64,000 nt of DNA from Albimonas pacifica (GTDB taxonomy: Bacteria > Pseudomonadota > Alphaproteobacteria > Rhodobacterales > Rhodobacteraceae): contig NZ_FOQH01000015.1 in assembly GCF_900113695.1 (NCBI RefSeq), positions 30,234 through 94,233 of the forward strand. The letters are read 5' to 3'. A model generated the notes under the pieces. The model did not search any database. It had not been told where the DNA came from and worked only from the letters and a program-made list of their open reading frames with translations. Made by a program: the position numbers and the translations under genes. Shown one piece after another: positions 49,855 to 59,679 of this stretch. Position 1 is the stretch's first letter. Every line of letters starts with the position of its first letter.

Positions 49855-50541
49855 TCAGGCGAGCGCCGTCTCCACGACGGCGGCCATGGCCGCGGTCACC
49901 TCGTCGATGGGCGCCATCGCATCGACCCGGCTCAGCAGGCCCTGGCCTGCGTAGTGGTCGATCAGGGGCGCGGTCTGCGCGTGGTAGGCCGTCAGGCGTG
50001 CGCCCACGGTCTCCGCGGCGTCGTCGGCGCGGCGCTTGAACGCCGTGCCGCCGCAGCGGTCGCAAACGCCCGGCTCGGCGGGGCGCTTGAAGCTGTCGTG
50101 ATATCCCTCGCCGCAGCCGGCGCAGGTGGAGCGGCCGACGATCCGCTCGACCATCGCGGCGTCGTCGACCTCGAGGCTGATGGCGGCCACGATCCCCCGG
50201 CCGGCGTCGGCCAGCAGCGCGTCCAGCGCCTCGGCCTGCACGGCGGTGCGGGGAAAGCCGTCGAAGATCGCGCCGCGGGCGGTGTCCGGCGCGGCCAGCC
50301 GGTCGCGCAGGATGGCGATGACGATCTCGTCCGAGACCAGCCCGCCCGAGGCCATCACCTCCCCGGCCGCGCGCCCCGCGGGCGTGCCGGCCGCGACCGC
50401 CTCGCGCAGCAGGTCCCCGGTCGAGAGCTGCACGAGGCCGAAGCGCTCCTGCAGCAGGCGGGCCTGGGTGCCCTTGCCCGCGCCCGGGGGGCCGAGCAGC
50501 ACCAGATCGGCGGGGCGGTCGCTGAAGCGGTTCCCGTCCAT
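49855..50541 (-). CDS. adk: Adenylate kinase, zinc-finger LID type
   Basis: A 228-residue cytoplasmic enzyme converting AMP and ATP to two ADP. It has the P-loop GPPGAGKGT, the AMP-site STGDLLREAV, DGFPRT and a long LID domain with CAGC and CDRC as a zinc site. ATG follows GGAGGGAG. It starts 15 bases after acs. Acetyl-CoA synthetase releases AMP, so a dedicated kinase in the same operon is functionally logical. Most Rhodobacterales carry their general adk in the ribosomal-protein cluster, so this copy is probably an acetate-specific paralogue (inference from context). Confidence 0.95.
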   Translation of the reverse strand: MDGNRFSDRPADLVLLGPPGAGKGTQARLLQERFGLVQLSTGDLLREAVAAGTPAGRAAGEVMASGGLVSDEIVIAILRDRLAAPDTARGAIFDGFPRTAVQAEALDALLADAGRGIVAAISLEVDDAAMVERIVGRSTCAGCGEGYHDSFKRPAEPGVCDRCGGTAFKRRADDAAETVGARLTAYHAQTAPLIDHYAGQGLLSRVDAMAPIDEVTAAMAAVVETALA

Positions 50542-50556
50542 GCTCCCTCCTCCCCC

Positions 50557-52521
<1,965 letters not shown>

Positions 52522-53046
52522 GGGTCCTTCCTCCGCTGGCGACGCGATTGATCCTGGGGGGGCATGGCGGCCGCGCCGGGCGTCTTTGTAAAGATGCGTT
52601 TACCAAAGATGTCGCCAAAAGTCGATTTCCAAAGGTTTGCCAGTAGCTTGGCTTGTAAATAGTTTTCTTACGTTAACGTCAGTCATGTCAAGAAACCGGC
52701 GCGCGCCGGGTTCTGCCAGCGCTTTCAACGGCGTCGCGAGGCCCGTGGAAGCGGTTTCCGGATGCAAGCGCGCGCCGGGGCGCCGCCGGGGCCCGGCGGC
52801 CGCCGCCGGCGCGCGCCTGCCGGCGGTCAGGAACCCCGCGGCGCGGCGCCGCAGATGACCCGCGCGGGGGCGGGAGAGCTCGAATCGCGGGCCGCCGGAG
52901 GGCGCCGGCCGCCGGGTGACGCAGCGGACGTAGCGGCTTGCGCGGGGGGGCGGGAGGGCAGTTCCCGACCGACCGGCCGGCAAGTCTTGCCAGCGCCCGC
53001 GCCGCCCGCCATCGTGCCCGCCGCCACCTCGCAGGGAGAGACGCGC
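52522..53046. promoter_or_regulatory. Divergent control region of acs and the quinone oxidoreductase gene
   Basis: A 525-base gap without a convincing gene. Bases 52585-52695 are strikingly A/T-rich for this genome. They hold two TTTGTAAAG/TTTACCAAAG-like elements each followed by ATG (52587-52613), more TTTGCC and TTGTAAAT words, and the perfect palindrome ACGTTAACGT at 52670-52679. A TTGACA hexamer for the minus strand is at 52686-52691. The rest is GC-rich. The repeated TTTG/CAAA words suggest a short-chain-acyl or acetate-responsive regulator, but none is encoded nearby. Confidence 0.5.
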
Positions 53047-54033
53047 ATGAAGGCGATCCAGGCCGCCAGCCTCGAGTCCATCGACGCCTACGGGCAGGTC
53101 GACCTCCCCGCGCCCGAGCCGGGCCCGGGCGAGCTGCGCCTGCGGGTCGCCTATTGCGGGGTCGGCTACGTCGACGCGCTGGTCTCGCTGGGCCGCTACC
53201 AGGTGAAGCCGCCGCTGCCCCATGTGCCGGGCGGCGAGGTCGCGGGCCTGGTCGAGGCGCTGGGCGAGGGGGTGCAGGGCTTCGTCCCCGGCGACCGGGT
53301 GATGGCGAAGGTGCAGGGCGGCTTCGCCGAGCGCGCGGTGGCGAAGGCGGGCGACGTGCGCCGCATCCCCGGCGCGATGAGCCTCGCCCAGGCCGCGGGC
53401 TTCCGGGTGAACTACATCACCGCCCTGCACGGGCTGCGCGACCGGGCGCGCTTGGCGCCGGGCGAGACGCTGCTGGTGATCGGCGCGGCCGGGGGCACGG
53501 GCATGGCCGCGGTGCAGGTGGGCAAGGCCCTGGGCGCCCGCGTCATCGCGGTCGCCTCGACCCCCGGGAAGCGCGCGGCGGCCGAGGCGGCGGGCGCCGA
53601 CCTCAGCCTCGACCGCGAGCCCGAGGGCTGGCGCGACCGGCTCAAGGCGCTGGCGCCCGAGGGGATCGACGTGGTGTTCGATCCGGTGACCGGGCCGCTG
53701 ATGCAGCCCGCCTTCCGCTCGCTCCGCTGGGGCGGACGGCATCTGGTGATCGGCTTCGCGAGCGGCGAGATCCCGGCCCTGCCGGTGAACCTGCCGCTGC
53801 TGAAGGGCGCCTCGCTGGTCGGCGTCGACTACCGCCAGTTCTCAGCGGTCTTCGAGCCGGAGGCGGCGGAGCGCGCGCTGGGCGAGCTGCTGGAGATGGT
53901 GGCGCAGGACCGCTTCGTCCCGCCCGTCGGCCGGGCGTTCCCGTTCGAGCAGGCGACGCAGGCGCTGGAATTCGCGCTGACCGGATCGGGGTCGGCCAAG
54001 ACGCTGCTGGCGGTGGACCCGACGCTGGATTGA
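53047..54033 (+). CDS. NADPH:quinone oxidoreductase family (MDR) protein
   Basis: A 328-residue medium-chain dehydrogenase/reductase of the quinone oxidoreductase group, lacking the zinc ligands of alcohol dehydrogenases. The catalytic domain has PHVPGGEVAGLVEALGEGV; the nucleotide site is VIGAAGGTGMAAVQVGKALG; FDPVTGPLMQ and the GFASGEIPALPVNL end-blocks are typical. It reduces quinones or enoyl compounds with NADPH. ATG 53047 follows GGGAGAG. It is divergent from acs; a role in acetate metabolism is not evident. Confidence 0.9.
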   Translation: MKAIQAASLESIDAYGQVDLPAPEPGPGELRLRVAYCGVGYVDALVSLGRYQVKPPLPHVPGGEVAGLVEALGEGVQGFVPGDRVMAKVQGGFAERAVAKAGDVRRIPGAMSLAQAAGFRVNYITALHGLRDRARLAPGETLLVIGAAGGTGMAAVQVGKALGARVIAVASTPGKRAAAEAAGADLSLDREPEGWRDRLKALAPEGIDVVFDPVTGPLMQPAFRSLRWGGRHLVIGFASGEIPALPVNLPLLKGASLVGVDYRQFSAVFEPEAAERALGELLEMVAQDRFVPPVGRAFPFEQATQALEFALTGSGSAKTLLAVDPTLD

Positions 54034-54067
54034 CCGCGCCCGCCGTCGCCCGGCGCCGGCGGGCGGC

Positions 54068-54095
54068 GAGAGGCCCCGGGTCGGGCCCGGGGCGC
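54068..54095. repeat. REP-like dispersed palindrome, copy 5
   Basis: Arms GAGGCCCCGGG and CCCGGGGCGCG around TCGGG. It lies between the convergent oxidoreductase and monooxygenase genes, in keeping with the other copies, which are all intergenic. Confidence 0.6.
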
Positions 54096-54111
54096 GCCCC
54101 TGGGGCGGACG

Positions 54112-55809
54112 TCAGGCCTTCACGGGGATGGCGGGGGAGACCTCCTCGGGCGTCCGCGGCGCCTGGCCGTCGAAGATCAGGTCCCGGAAGCCTTCGGCGG
54201 CGGTGCGCTCCAGGATGCGCTGATATTTCGGGGCGCCGCCGTTGTAGACGATGTGGCGGACCTTGCCGATCTCGCGGCCCTCGATGTTGGAGTTGTAGCC
54301 GGTGAACCAGCTGCGGGATTTGCGCAGCAGGAGCATGTCGTACATCTCGCGCACGTGGCGCACCCAGGCGTCCTCGGCGGCCTGCGTCGGCTCGATCCGC
54401 TCGACGCCGCGGGCCAGCGCCTGCTCCATCAGCGTGGAGACGAAGTTCACGCACATCTCGATCGAGCGGGGGTAGTTCACCGAGGCCGAGCTGCTTTGCG
54501 GGCCCGAGGGAGTGAAGAGATTGGGGAACCCGTGGCTCATCATGCCCAGCCAGGTGGAGGGGTCGGGGGTCCACTTCCGATTGAGCTTCACGCCGTCGCG
54601 CCCCTCCACCTCCAGCATGTCGAAGGCGCCGGTGACGGCGTCGAAGCCGGTGGCGTAGACGATGAGGTCGAGCTCGTGGTCCTCGGCCGTGGTGCGGATG
54701 CCGGTCTCGGTCACCCGCTCGATCGGGGTTTCGGAGATGTCGACCAGCCGCACGTTGTCGCGGTTGTAGGCCTCGAAATACCGCGTCTCGAGCGGCACGC
54801 GGGCCCAGCCGAAGCCGTGGTCCTTGGGGATCAGCTTCTCGGCCGTGGCCGGGTCGGTCACCCGGCGGCGGATGCGCTCGGCGATGTAGTCGGAGAACTC
54901 GGCGTTGGCCGTCTCGTCGAAGAAGATCTCCTTGTAGTTCGACAGCCAGATGCCGAAGCCGGGCTGGTCATAGAGGCGGTCCCACAGGGCGCGGCGCTGC
55001 TCGGGCGTCGCCTCCCAGAAGCCGGTGCGCTCGGGGATGTGCTCGAACCCGCCAGGGGAGGCGGCGCAGGTCGCGAAGATCTCGTCGTAGCGGGTCTTGA
55101 TGTCTGCCATCTCGTCCGCGGAGATAGGGCCGTTGTTGAGCGGCGCGCTCCAGTTCGGCCGGCGCTGGAAGACGGTCAGCGAGCCGACCTTGTCCGCGAT
55201 CTCGGCGATCACCTGGATGCCGGTGGCGCCCGTGCCGATCACGCCCACGCGCTTGCCCGCCAGATCCACGCCCTCGTGCGGCCAGTGGTAGGTGTGGAAC
55301 GAGGGGCCCTTGAAGTCCCCGATGCCCTCGATCCGCGGCATGGTGGGGCGCGACAGCACGCCGATGCCGAGGAACAGCCAGCGGCACTCGATGGGCCGCG
55401 CGCCTTCGATCTCGATCCGCCACAGGCCGCGGGCGTCGTCCCAGCGGGCGGCTTCGACCCGGGCGTCGAAGCGCATCAGGCGGCGCAGGTCGAGCCGGTC
55501 CACGACGAAGTCGAGATAACGCAGGTTCTCGGGCTGGCCGGAGAAGCGCTCGGACCAGGTCCACTCCTCCAGCAGCTCCCTGGCGAAGGAGAAGCCGTAG
55601 GTATAGCTCTCCGAGTCGAAGCGGGCGCCGGGGTAGCGGTTCATCCACCAGGTGCCGCCGGGGGCGGGGTTGGCGTCGAGCGCCACGACGTCGAGCCCCA
55701 TCTCCCGCAGGCGATGGAGCTGGTAGATCCCGCAGACGCCGGTTCCGACCACCACGGCGTCGCGCCGCTCCGGGCCCTCGCCGCCGGGGGCGGCCTCCTC
55801 GATGCGCAT
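54112..55809 (-). CDS. Flavin monooxygenase, Baeyer-Villiger type
   Basis: A 565-residue FAD- and NADPH-dependent monooxygenase. FAD site GTGVCG is at about residues 22-27 and NADPH site GTGATG at 192-197; between them is the Baeyer-Villiger fingerprint F166-K-G-x3-H172-x3-W176-P177. Further family blocks are PGGTWWMNRYPGARFD and YATGFD. Such enzymes insert oxygen next to a ketone to form an ester or lactone. The ATG follows GGAGGAG. It is divergent, across 179 bases, from an unknown gene and an SDR; together these could degrade a cyclic alcohol through ketone and lactone, although no lactonase is seen here. Confidence 0.92.
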   Translation of the reverse strand: MRIEEAAPGGEGPERRDAVVVGTGVCGIYQLHRLREMGLDVVALDANPAPGGTWWMNRYPGARFDSESYTYGFSFARELLEEWTWSERFSGQPENLRYLDFVVDRLDLRRLMRFDARVEAARWDDARGLWRIEIEGARPIECRWLFLGIGVLSRPTMPRIEGIGDFKGPSFHTYHWPHEGVDLAGKRVGVIGTGATGIQVIAEIADKVGSLTVFQRRPNWSAPLNNGPISADEMADIKTRYDEIFATCAASPGGFEHIPERTGFWEATPEQRRALWDRLYDQPGFGIWLSNYKEIFFDETANAEFSDYIAERIRRRVTDPATAEKLIPKDHGFGWARVPLETRYFEAYNRDNVRLVDISETPIERVTETGIRTTAEDHELDLIVYATGFDAVTGAFDMLEVEGRDGVKLNRKWTPDPSTWLGMMSHGFPNLFTPSGPQSSSASVNYPRSIEMCVNFVSTLMEQALARGVERIEPTQAAEDAWVRHVREMYDMLLLRKSRSWFTGYNSNIEGREIGKVRHIVYNGGAPKYQRILERTAAEGFRDLIFDGQAPRTPEEVSPAIPVKA

Positions 55810-55988
55810 GGCGCTCCTCCCATCTCGTCGTCCCGACTCTCGGCCGGCGGAGAGCGCGGCGGGCGGGGCGTTCGCGGCGGAGCATATCGCGGATCAAAGG
55901 GCAGATCACCTGCCGACCGGCAAGCAATTCGTCTCGCCTCCGCGCCCGGCCCCCGCTAGGCTCGCCCGCAAAACGGGAGGAGAGCGGA

Positions 55989-57029
55989 ATGGACGCGAGC
56001 GGGGCCGCCCCCGGGGCCGCCATCGAGGCGCAGGCGCGCCTGCATCACCAGTGGCTGCTGGGATTGCAGTTGATGGTCGCGACCCGCGAGGGGCCGCAGG
56101 CGGTGGGCGAGTGGATGTTCCGCCTGTTCCGCCGCCAGCACCACGACAAGTTCCTCTCCAGCTTCGCCAAGCTGGGGCTGGAGGGGCTGCCCCACGCGGT
56201 GGCCTGCGCGCGCTACCACGTGCTGTCGAACGGCGTCGGCGGCGTGGCGGTGGAGTACATGGAGGAGGGGCCGCGAAAGGCCTGGGTGCGCTTCCGCCAT
56301 CCCCGCTGGATGTACGACGGCGCGGTGATCTGCGGCATCCCCATCGAGGCCTCCCGCGGGTTCCTGCGGGGGTGGTACGCGCAGAACGGCGTCTCGCTGG
56401 GCAACCCGCGGCTGGGGTTCGTGTGCGTGTCGGAGGACATGAGCGGTCAGTTCGGCCTCTGCGGCTATTTCATCGAGGAGGACCGGACCCTCGCCGAGGA
56501 CGAGCGCCTGCGATTCGCCCCGGGCGAGCGTCCGCCGCCCTTCGACCCGGCCGCCCAGCCCTCGCCGCCTGCGGAACAGTGGAGCGAGGAGCGCCTCGCC
56601 CGCGCCGCGCGCAACTACGCCGCCGAATACTGCCGCAACGGGATCCGCGAGCTGGCGGCGGTGCTGGGGCGGGCGCGGGCGGTGGAGCTCGGCCGCCTCT
56701 CGGCCCGCCTGATCGGCCTGCAGGAATACCCCCGCCTCGCCGCCGCGGTGGGGGGCGAGGACGCAGGCCCGGCCGAGGCCGCGGCCTTCCTCGCCGCGAT
56801 CTTCGCCGGCATGGGGGACGAGGCCGCGGTCGAGGCCCACGGCGAGACCGTCACGATCCGCCACGAGGGCCTGCGCATCCTCCGCGGGATCGAGGGCGAG
56901 GCGCGCGAGGATCTGCTGGCCTGCTGGATCGAGCTGTGGCGGGGCGCCGTCGCCTCCCACCGCGCCTTCATCGACGTCTCGGCCGAGCCGCAGGGCGAGG
57001 GCCTTCGCTGGACGCTGACGCCGGCATGA
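55989..57029 (+). CDS. Hypothetical protein between BVMO and SDR genes
   Basis: A 346-residue soluble protein that I do not recognise. ATG 55989 follows GGGAGGAG, codon use is normal and there is no signal peptide or transmembrane helix. The N-terminal half is alpha-helical at first (HHQWLLGLQLMVATREG, a FRRQHHDKFLSSF segment), then beta-rich with several aromatic residues (KAWVRFRHPRWMYD). After a Pro-rich linker at about 175-190, the C-terminal part has AARNYAAEYCRNGIRELAAV and a helical bundle. It starts divergent from the monooxygenase and 41 bases before the SDR, so it is likely co-transcribed with the latter. A substrate-handling or carrier role is guesswork. Confidence 0.75.
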   Translation: MDASGAAPGAAIEAQARLHHQWLLGLQLMVATREGPQAVGEWMFRLFRRQHHDKFLSSFAKLGLEGLPHAVACARYHVLSNGVGGVAVEYMEEGPRKAWVRFRHPRWMYDGAVICGIPIEASRGFLRGWYAQNGVSLGNPRLGFVCVSEDMSGQFGLCGYFIEEDRTLAEDERLRFAPGERPPPFDPAAQPSPPAEQWSEERLARAARNYAAEYCRNGIRELAAVLGRARAVELGRLSARLIGLQEYPRLAAAVGGEDAGPAEAAAFLAAIFAGMGDEAAVEAHGETVTIRHEGLRILRGIEGEAREDLLACWIELWRGAVASHRAFIDVSAEPQGEGLRWTLTPA

Positions 57030-57070
57030 GCGCCAACAGGCCGATCGACAGGCCGCCAAGGGAGAGAGAC

Positions 57071-57859
57071 ATGACCAACCCCCCGACGAGCAATCCCATG
57101 AGCCTCGAGGGCCGCACCGTGATCGTCACCGGCGCGGGGCAGGGCATCGGGCGCGCGGTGGCGCGGCTGGTGGTGGAGCTGGGCGGCAAGGTCGCCGCGG
57201 TGGACATGAACGCAGACGGGCTCGCCGAGACCCGCGCCGAGCTGGGCGAGGCCAACTGCCTGCGCATGATCGGCGACGTCTCCGCCCCCGACCTCGCCGA
57301 AAGCGTGGTCGCCGAGGCGGTCGCGAAGTTCGGCGCCGTGCACGGGCTGGTGAACATGGCCGGCCTGACCCGGCCGGCGATGATCCACAAGATGACGCTG
57401 GAGCAGTGGCGCCTGGTGCTCGACGTCCACCTGACCGGCGCCTTCCTGTTCCTGCAGGCCTTCGGGAACCACTGCATCGCGCGCTTCAAGGCGGGGGACG
57501 AGAGCGGCGGCTCGATCGTCGACATCTCGTCCGACGCGGGCGTGCAGGGGACCATCGGGCAGGTGAACTACGCCACCGCCAAGGCGGGGATCATCGGGAC
57601 CTCGATGGCCGCGGCGCGGGAGTTCGCGCGCTGGAACGTGCGCGCCAACACCGTCGCCTTCGGCATGGTCGAGACCCCGATGACCGAGACCATCCGCGGC
57701 GAAAAGTTCCGCGACACCTACCTCGCGCGCATCCCGCTCGCCCGCTGGGCCCAGCCCGAGGAGGTGGCGGCCCCGGTGGCCTTCCTGCTCTCGGATGCGG
57801 CGAGCTACATCACCGGCCAGCGCCTGTCGGTGAACGGCGGCAGCCAGATGAACCCCTGA
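57071..57859 (+). CDS. Short-chain dehydrogenase/reductase
   Basis: A 262-residue classical SDR: cofactor motif TGAGQGIG at about 20-27, the acidic D45 after strand 2 (AAVDMN) favouring NAD(H), NMAG, catalytic S153/S154, Y167 and K171 (YATAK), and the C-terminal YITGQRLSVNGG. It oxidises or reduces an alcohol/ketone, related to 3-oxoacyl-ACP reductase and cyclohexanol-type dehydrogenases. ATG 57071 follows GGGAGAGAG. It lies in a unit with the unknown gene upstream and is divergent from the Baeyer-Villiger enzyme, which would use the ketone product. Confidence 0.93.
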   Translation: MTNPPTSNPMSLEGRTVIVTGAGQGIGRAVARLVVELGGKVAAVDMNADGLAETRAELGEANCLRMIGDVSAPDLAESVVAEAVAKFGAVHGLVNMAGLTRPAMIHKMTLEQWRLVLDVHLTGAFLFLQAFGNHCIARFKAGDESGGSIVDISSDAGVQGTIGQVNYATAKAGIIGTSMAAAREFARWNVRANTVAFGMVETPMTETIRGEKFRDTYLARIPLARWAQPEEVAAPVAFLLSDAASYITGQRLSVNGGSQMNP

Positions 57860-57905
57860 ACGGGCGCCGGCGCGGGGCCGCGCCCGCGGCCCCCGGCTCC
57901 GGGTC

Positions 57906-58388
57906 TCAGGCGGCGGCGTAGCGGCTCCACAGGCTCAGCCCGCCGTCGCGCCCGATCAGGACCACGTCGTAGGCCTCGCGCTCGTCCTCCGGCCCCATGC
58001 CGGGCGAGCCCCAGGGCATGCCGGGCACGGCCAGGCCCACGGCGTCGGGCCGCTCCTCCAGCAGGCGGCGGATGTCGGCGGCGGGGACGTGGCCCTCGAC
58101 GACGTAGCCCTCGATCAGGCCGGTGTGGCAGGAGACGGCCTCCTGCGGCACGCCCAGCTCGATCTTGCGGCGAACGAGGGGGGCGTTGCCCATCTCCTCG
58201 ACGGCGATCTCGAAGCCCTCGGCCTGCATGATCTCGACCCAGGCGCCGCAGCAGCCGCAGGACGGATCCTTCATCACGGTCATCGCCGTCGTCGCGGCGG
58301 AGGCGCGCCCAGGCGCGACGAGCGGCAGGGCGGCGGTCGACAGGGCGCCGAGCAGCAGCGCGCGGCGGGAGAGACGGTCGGCGGGCAT
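57906..58388 (-). CDS. DUF411 metal-binding protein, exported
   Basis: A 160-residue protein. The ATG at 58388 is chosen because AAGGAG lies just upstream; it begins with a twin-arginine-like signal (LSRRALLLGALS) ending near RASAA. The mature part is a DUF411 domain: MKDPSCGCCGAW with C44, C46 and C47, a later SCHTGLIEGYVVEGHVP with Cys and two His, and PGMPWGSPGM. DUF411 proteins are periplasmic and linked to copper or other soft-metal resistance. The CueR-type promoter at 58429-58459 fits this perfectly, so copper induction is a strong inference. An ORF extension upstream of 58388 would run through that promoter and is rejected. Confidence 0.9.
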   Translation of the reverse strand: MPADRLSRRALLLGALSTAALPLVAPGRASAATTAMTVMKDPSCGCCGAWVEIMQAEGFEIAVEEMGNAPLVRRKIELGVPQEAVSCHTGLIEGYVVEGHVPAADIRRLLEERPDAVGLAVPGMPWGSPGMGPEDEREAYDVVLIGRDGGLSLWSRYAAA

Positions 58389-58428
58389 GACGGCTCCTTC
58401 GCTGGGCCCCCGCGCGGGGGGCGGCGGA

Positions 58429-58459
58429 TCGATAAGGCTTCCACCTGCTGGAAGGTCAA
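58429..58459 (-). promoter_or_regulatory. CueR/MerR-type copper promoter
   Basis: On the minus strand: -35 TTGACC (58459-58454), a 19-base spacer, and -10 TATCGA (58434-58429). The spacer contains the dyad CTTCCA-N5-TGGAAG. The 19-base spacer with a dyad between the boxes is the hallmark of MerR-family activated promoters, and CTTCC/GGAAG arms are those of copper-responsive CueR. It sits about 40 bases upstream of the DUF411 start codon. Confidence 0.85.
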
Positions 58460-58566
58460 GCCTCCTCTTCGCATGGCCTGCGATATGGGGCCGCCTCGCC
58501 GTATCGGGCGAGCGGTGCGGCGCTCTGTCCCGCGAAGCGCGAGCGATCCCGGCGCGATGAATTCTC

Positions 58567-58580
58567 GTTTCAGTTGAAAC
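58567..58580. promoter_or_regulatory. Small inverted repeat upstream of RTX gene
   Basis: GTTTCA and TGAAAC around GT, in a locally A/T-rich patch 80-90 bases before the RTX start. Possibly an operator; nothing further supports this. Confidence 0.3.
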
Positions 58581-58658
58581 AATACGCGCCCGTCCTCCGT
58601 AGCTCTCCTGCAAGCCGTCGATCTGGGGGGAGGGAACGGCGCGGAAGTGGAGGAAACA

Positions 58659-59633
58659 ATGACCAGAATCATGGGAACCAGGAGTTCCGAGGCGCTGTTC
58701 GGCGGCCCGCGGGCGGACGTCATCGACGGCCGGGGCGGTCCGGACGACGTTTTCGGCAAGGGCGGCGCGGACGTGCTGCGCGGCGGCGGCGGCGCGGACG
58801 ACATCCGCGGCGGCGGCGGCGACGACGAGATCTTCGGCCAGCGTCAGGCGGATGTGCTGAGGGGCGGCGCCGGCGACGACCTTCTGGTCGGCGGGCTCGG
58901 CGGCGACTCGCTGTTCGGGGGCGTCGGCGACGACGACCTGCGCGGCGGCGGGGGACGCGACATGCTCTCGGGCGGCCGCGGGGCGGACATGCTCTTCGGC
59001 GGCGCCCGGGCCGACGTCCTGCGCGGCGGCGGCGACGCCGACAGGCTGTTCGGCGGCGGCGGCGGCGACATGCTGCGGGGCGGCGGCGGGAACGACGAGC
59101 TGTTCGGCGGCGGCGGGGCCGACCGGCTGCGCGGCGGCGCCGGCGACGACCGGCTCGAGGGCGGCGCCGGCGACGACATCCTCAACGGCGGCGGCGGCGG
59201 CGACGTGCTGGTCGGGGGCGAGGGCGACGACCGCCTCGTGGGCGCCGCGGGGAACGACCGTCTCTTCGGCGGCGCGGGCGACGACCGGCTGATCGGCGGC
59301 GACGGCGACGACACGCTGGAGGGCGGCGACGGGGCCGACATGCTGGACGGGGGCGCGGGCGCCGACGTGCTGCGCGGCGGCGGCGGCGCGGACACCTTCG
59401 TCTTCACCGGCGGCGACGACGTGTTCGAGGATTTCGACGCCGGCGAGGACGGCATCGACCTCTCCGGCGCTTCCGGCATCGGGGGGCTTCTGGACCTGCT
59501 GGCGGTGGCGGTGCAGGCGGGCGACTCGGTGGTGCTCGGCCTCGACGAGGGCGAGCTCACGATCCTCGACTTCACCCTGCTGGACCTGACCGCGGAGCTC
59601 TTCGACTTCGGCGACGGCCCGCTGCTGGTCTGA
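58659..59633 (+). CDS. RTX-type calcium-binding repeat protein
   Basis: A 324-residue protein almost wholly made of glycine/aspartate nonapeptide repeats of the pattern GGxGxDxLx (about residues 12-245, over twenty units), followed by a C-terminal region [19 protein letters not shown] and a hydrophobic, acidic end typical of type I secretion signals. No N-terminal signal peptide. The ATG at 58659 is preferred because GGAGG is at 58649-58653; a GTG four codons upstream overlaps that site. There is no enzymatic or adhesive domain, so it is a pure beta-roll. No type I secretion genes are adjacent. It lies between two metal-linked genes and is convergent with the DUF305 gene. Confidence 0.85.
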   Translation: MTRIMGTRSSEALFGGPRADVIDGRGGPDDVFGKGGADVLRGGGGADDIRGGGGDDEIFGQRQADVLRGGAGDDLLVGGLGGDSLFGGVGDDDLRGGGGRDMLSGGRGADMLFGGARADVLRGGGDADRLFGGGGGDMLRGGGGNDELFGGGGADRLRGGAGDDRLEGGAGDDILNGGGGGDVLVGGEGDDRLVGAAGNDRLFGGAGDDRLIGGDGDDTLEGGDGADMLDGGAGADVLRGGGGADTFVFTGGDDVFEDFDAGEDGIDLSGASGIGGLLDLLAVAVQAGDSVVLGLDEGELTILDFTLLDLTAELFDFGDGPLLV

Positions 59634-59640
59634 TCCGACC

Positions 59641-59671
59641 CGCGCCCGCGCGGCCGTTTCGCGCGGGCGCG
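59641..59671. terminator. Hairpin between convergent RTX and DUF305 genes
   Basis: A perfect 12-bp stem (arm CGCGCCCGCGCG) with a 7-base loop, between two convergent genes and suited to end both. No clear T-run. Confidence 0.55.
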
Positions 59672-59679
59672 TCCCCGGC

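Noticed and set aside
52600..53742. Possible minus-strand gene in the acs control region
   Set aside because: Most of it is antisense to the quinone oxidoreductase gene. The intergenic part codes Arg/Ala/Pro-rich sequence with no ribosome site or domain.
58389..58613. 75-residue N-terminal extension of the DUF411 protein
   Set aside because: It would translate through the CueR-type promoter and displace the signal peptide; the start at 58388 has its own ribosome site.
58700..59400. CRISPR-like or tandem DNA repeat array
   Set aside because: Regular spacing comes from translated Gly/Asp nonapeptides of an RTX protein; there are no constant repeats with unique spacers of CRISPR size.
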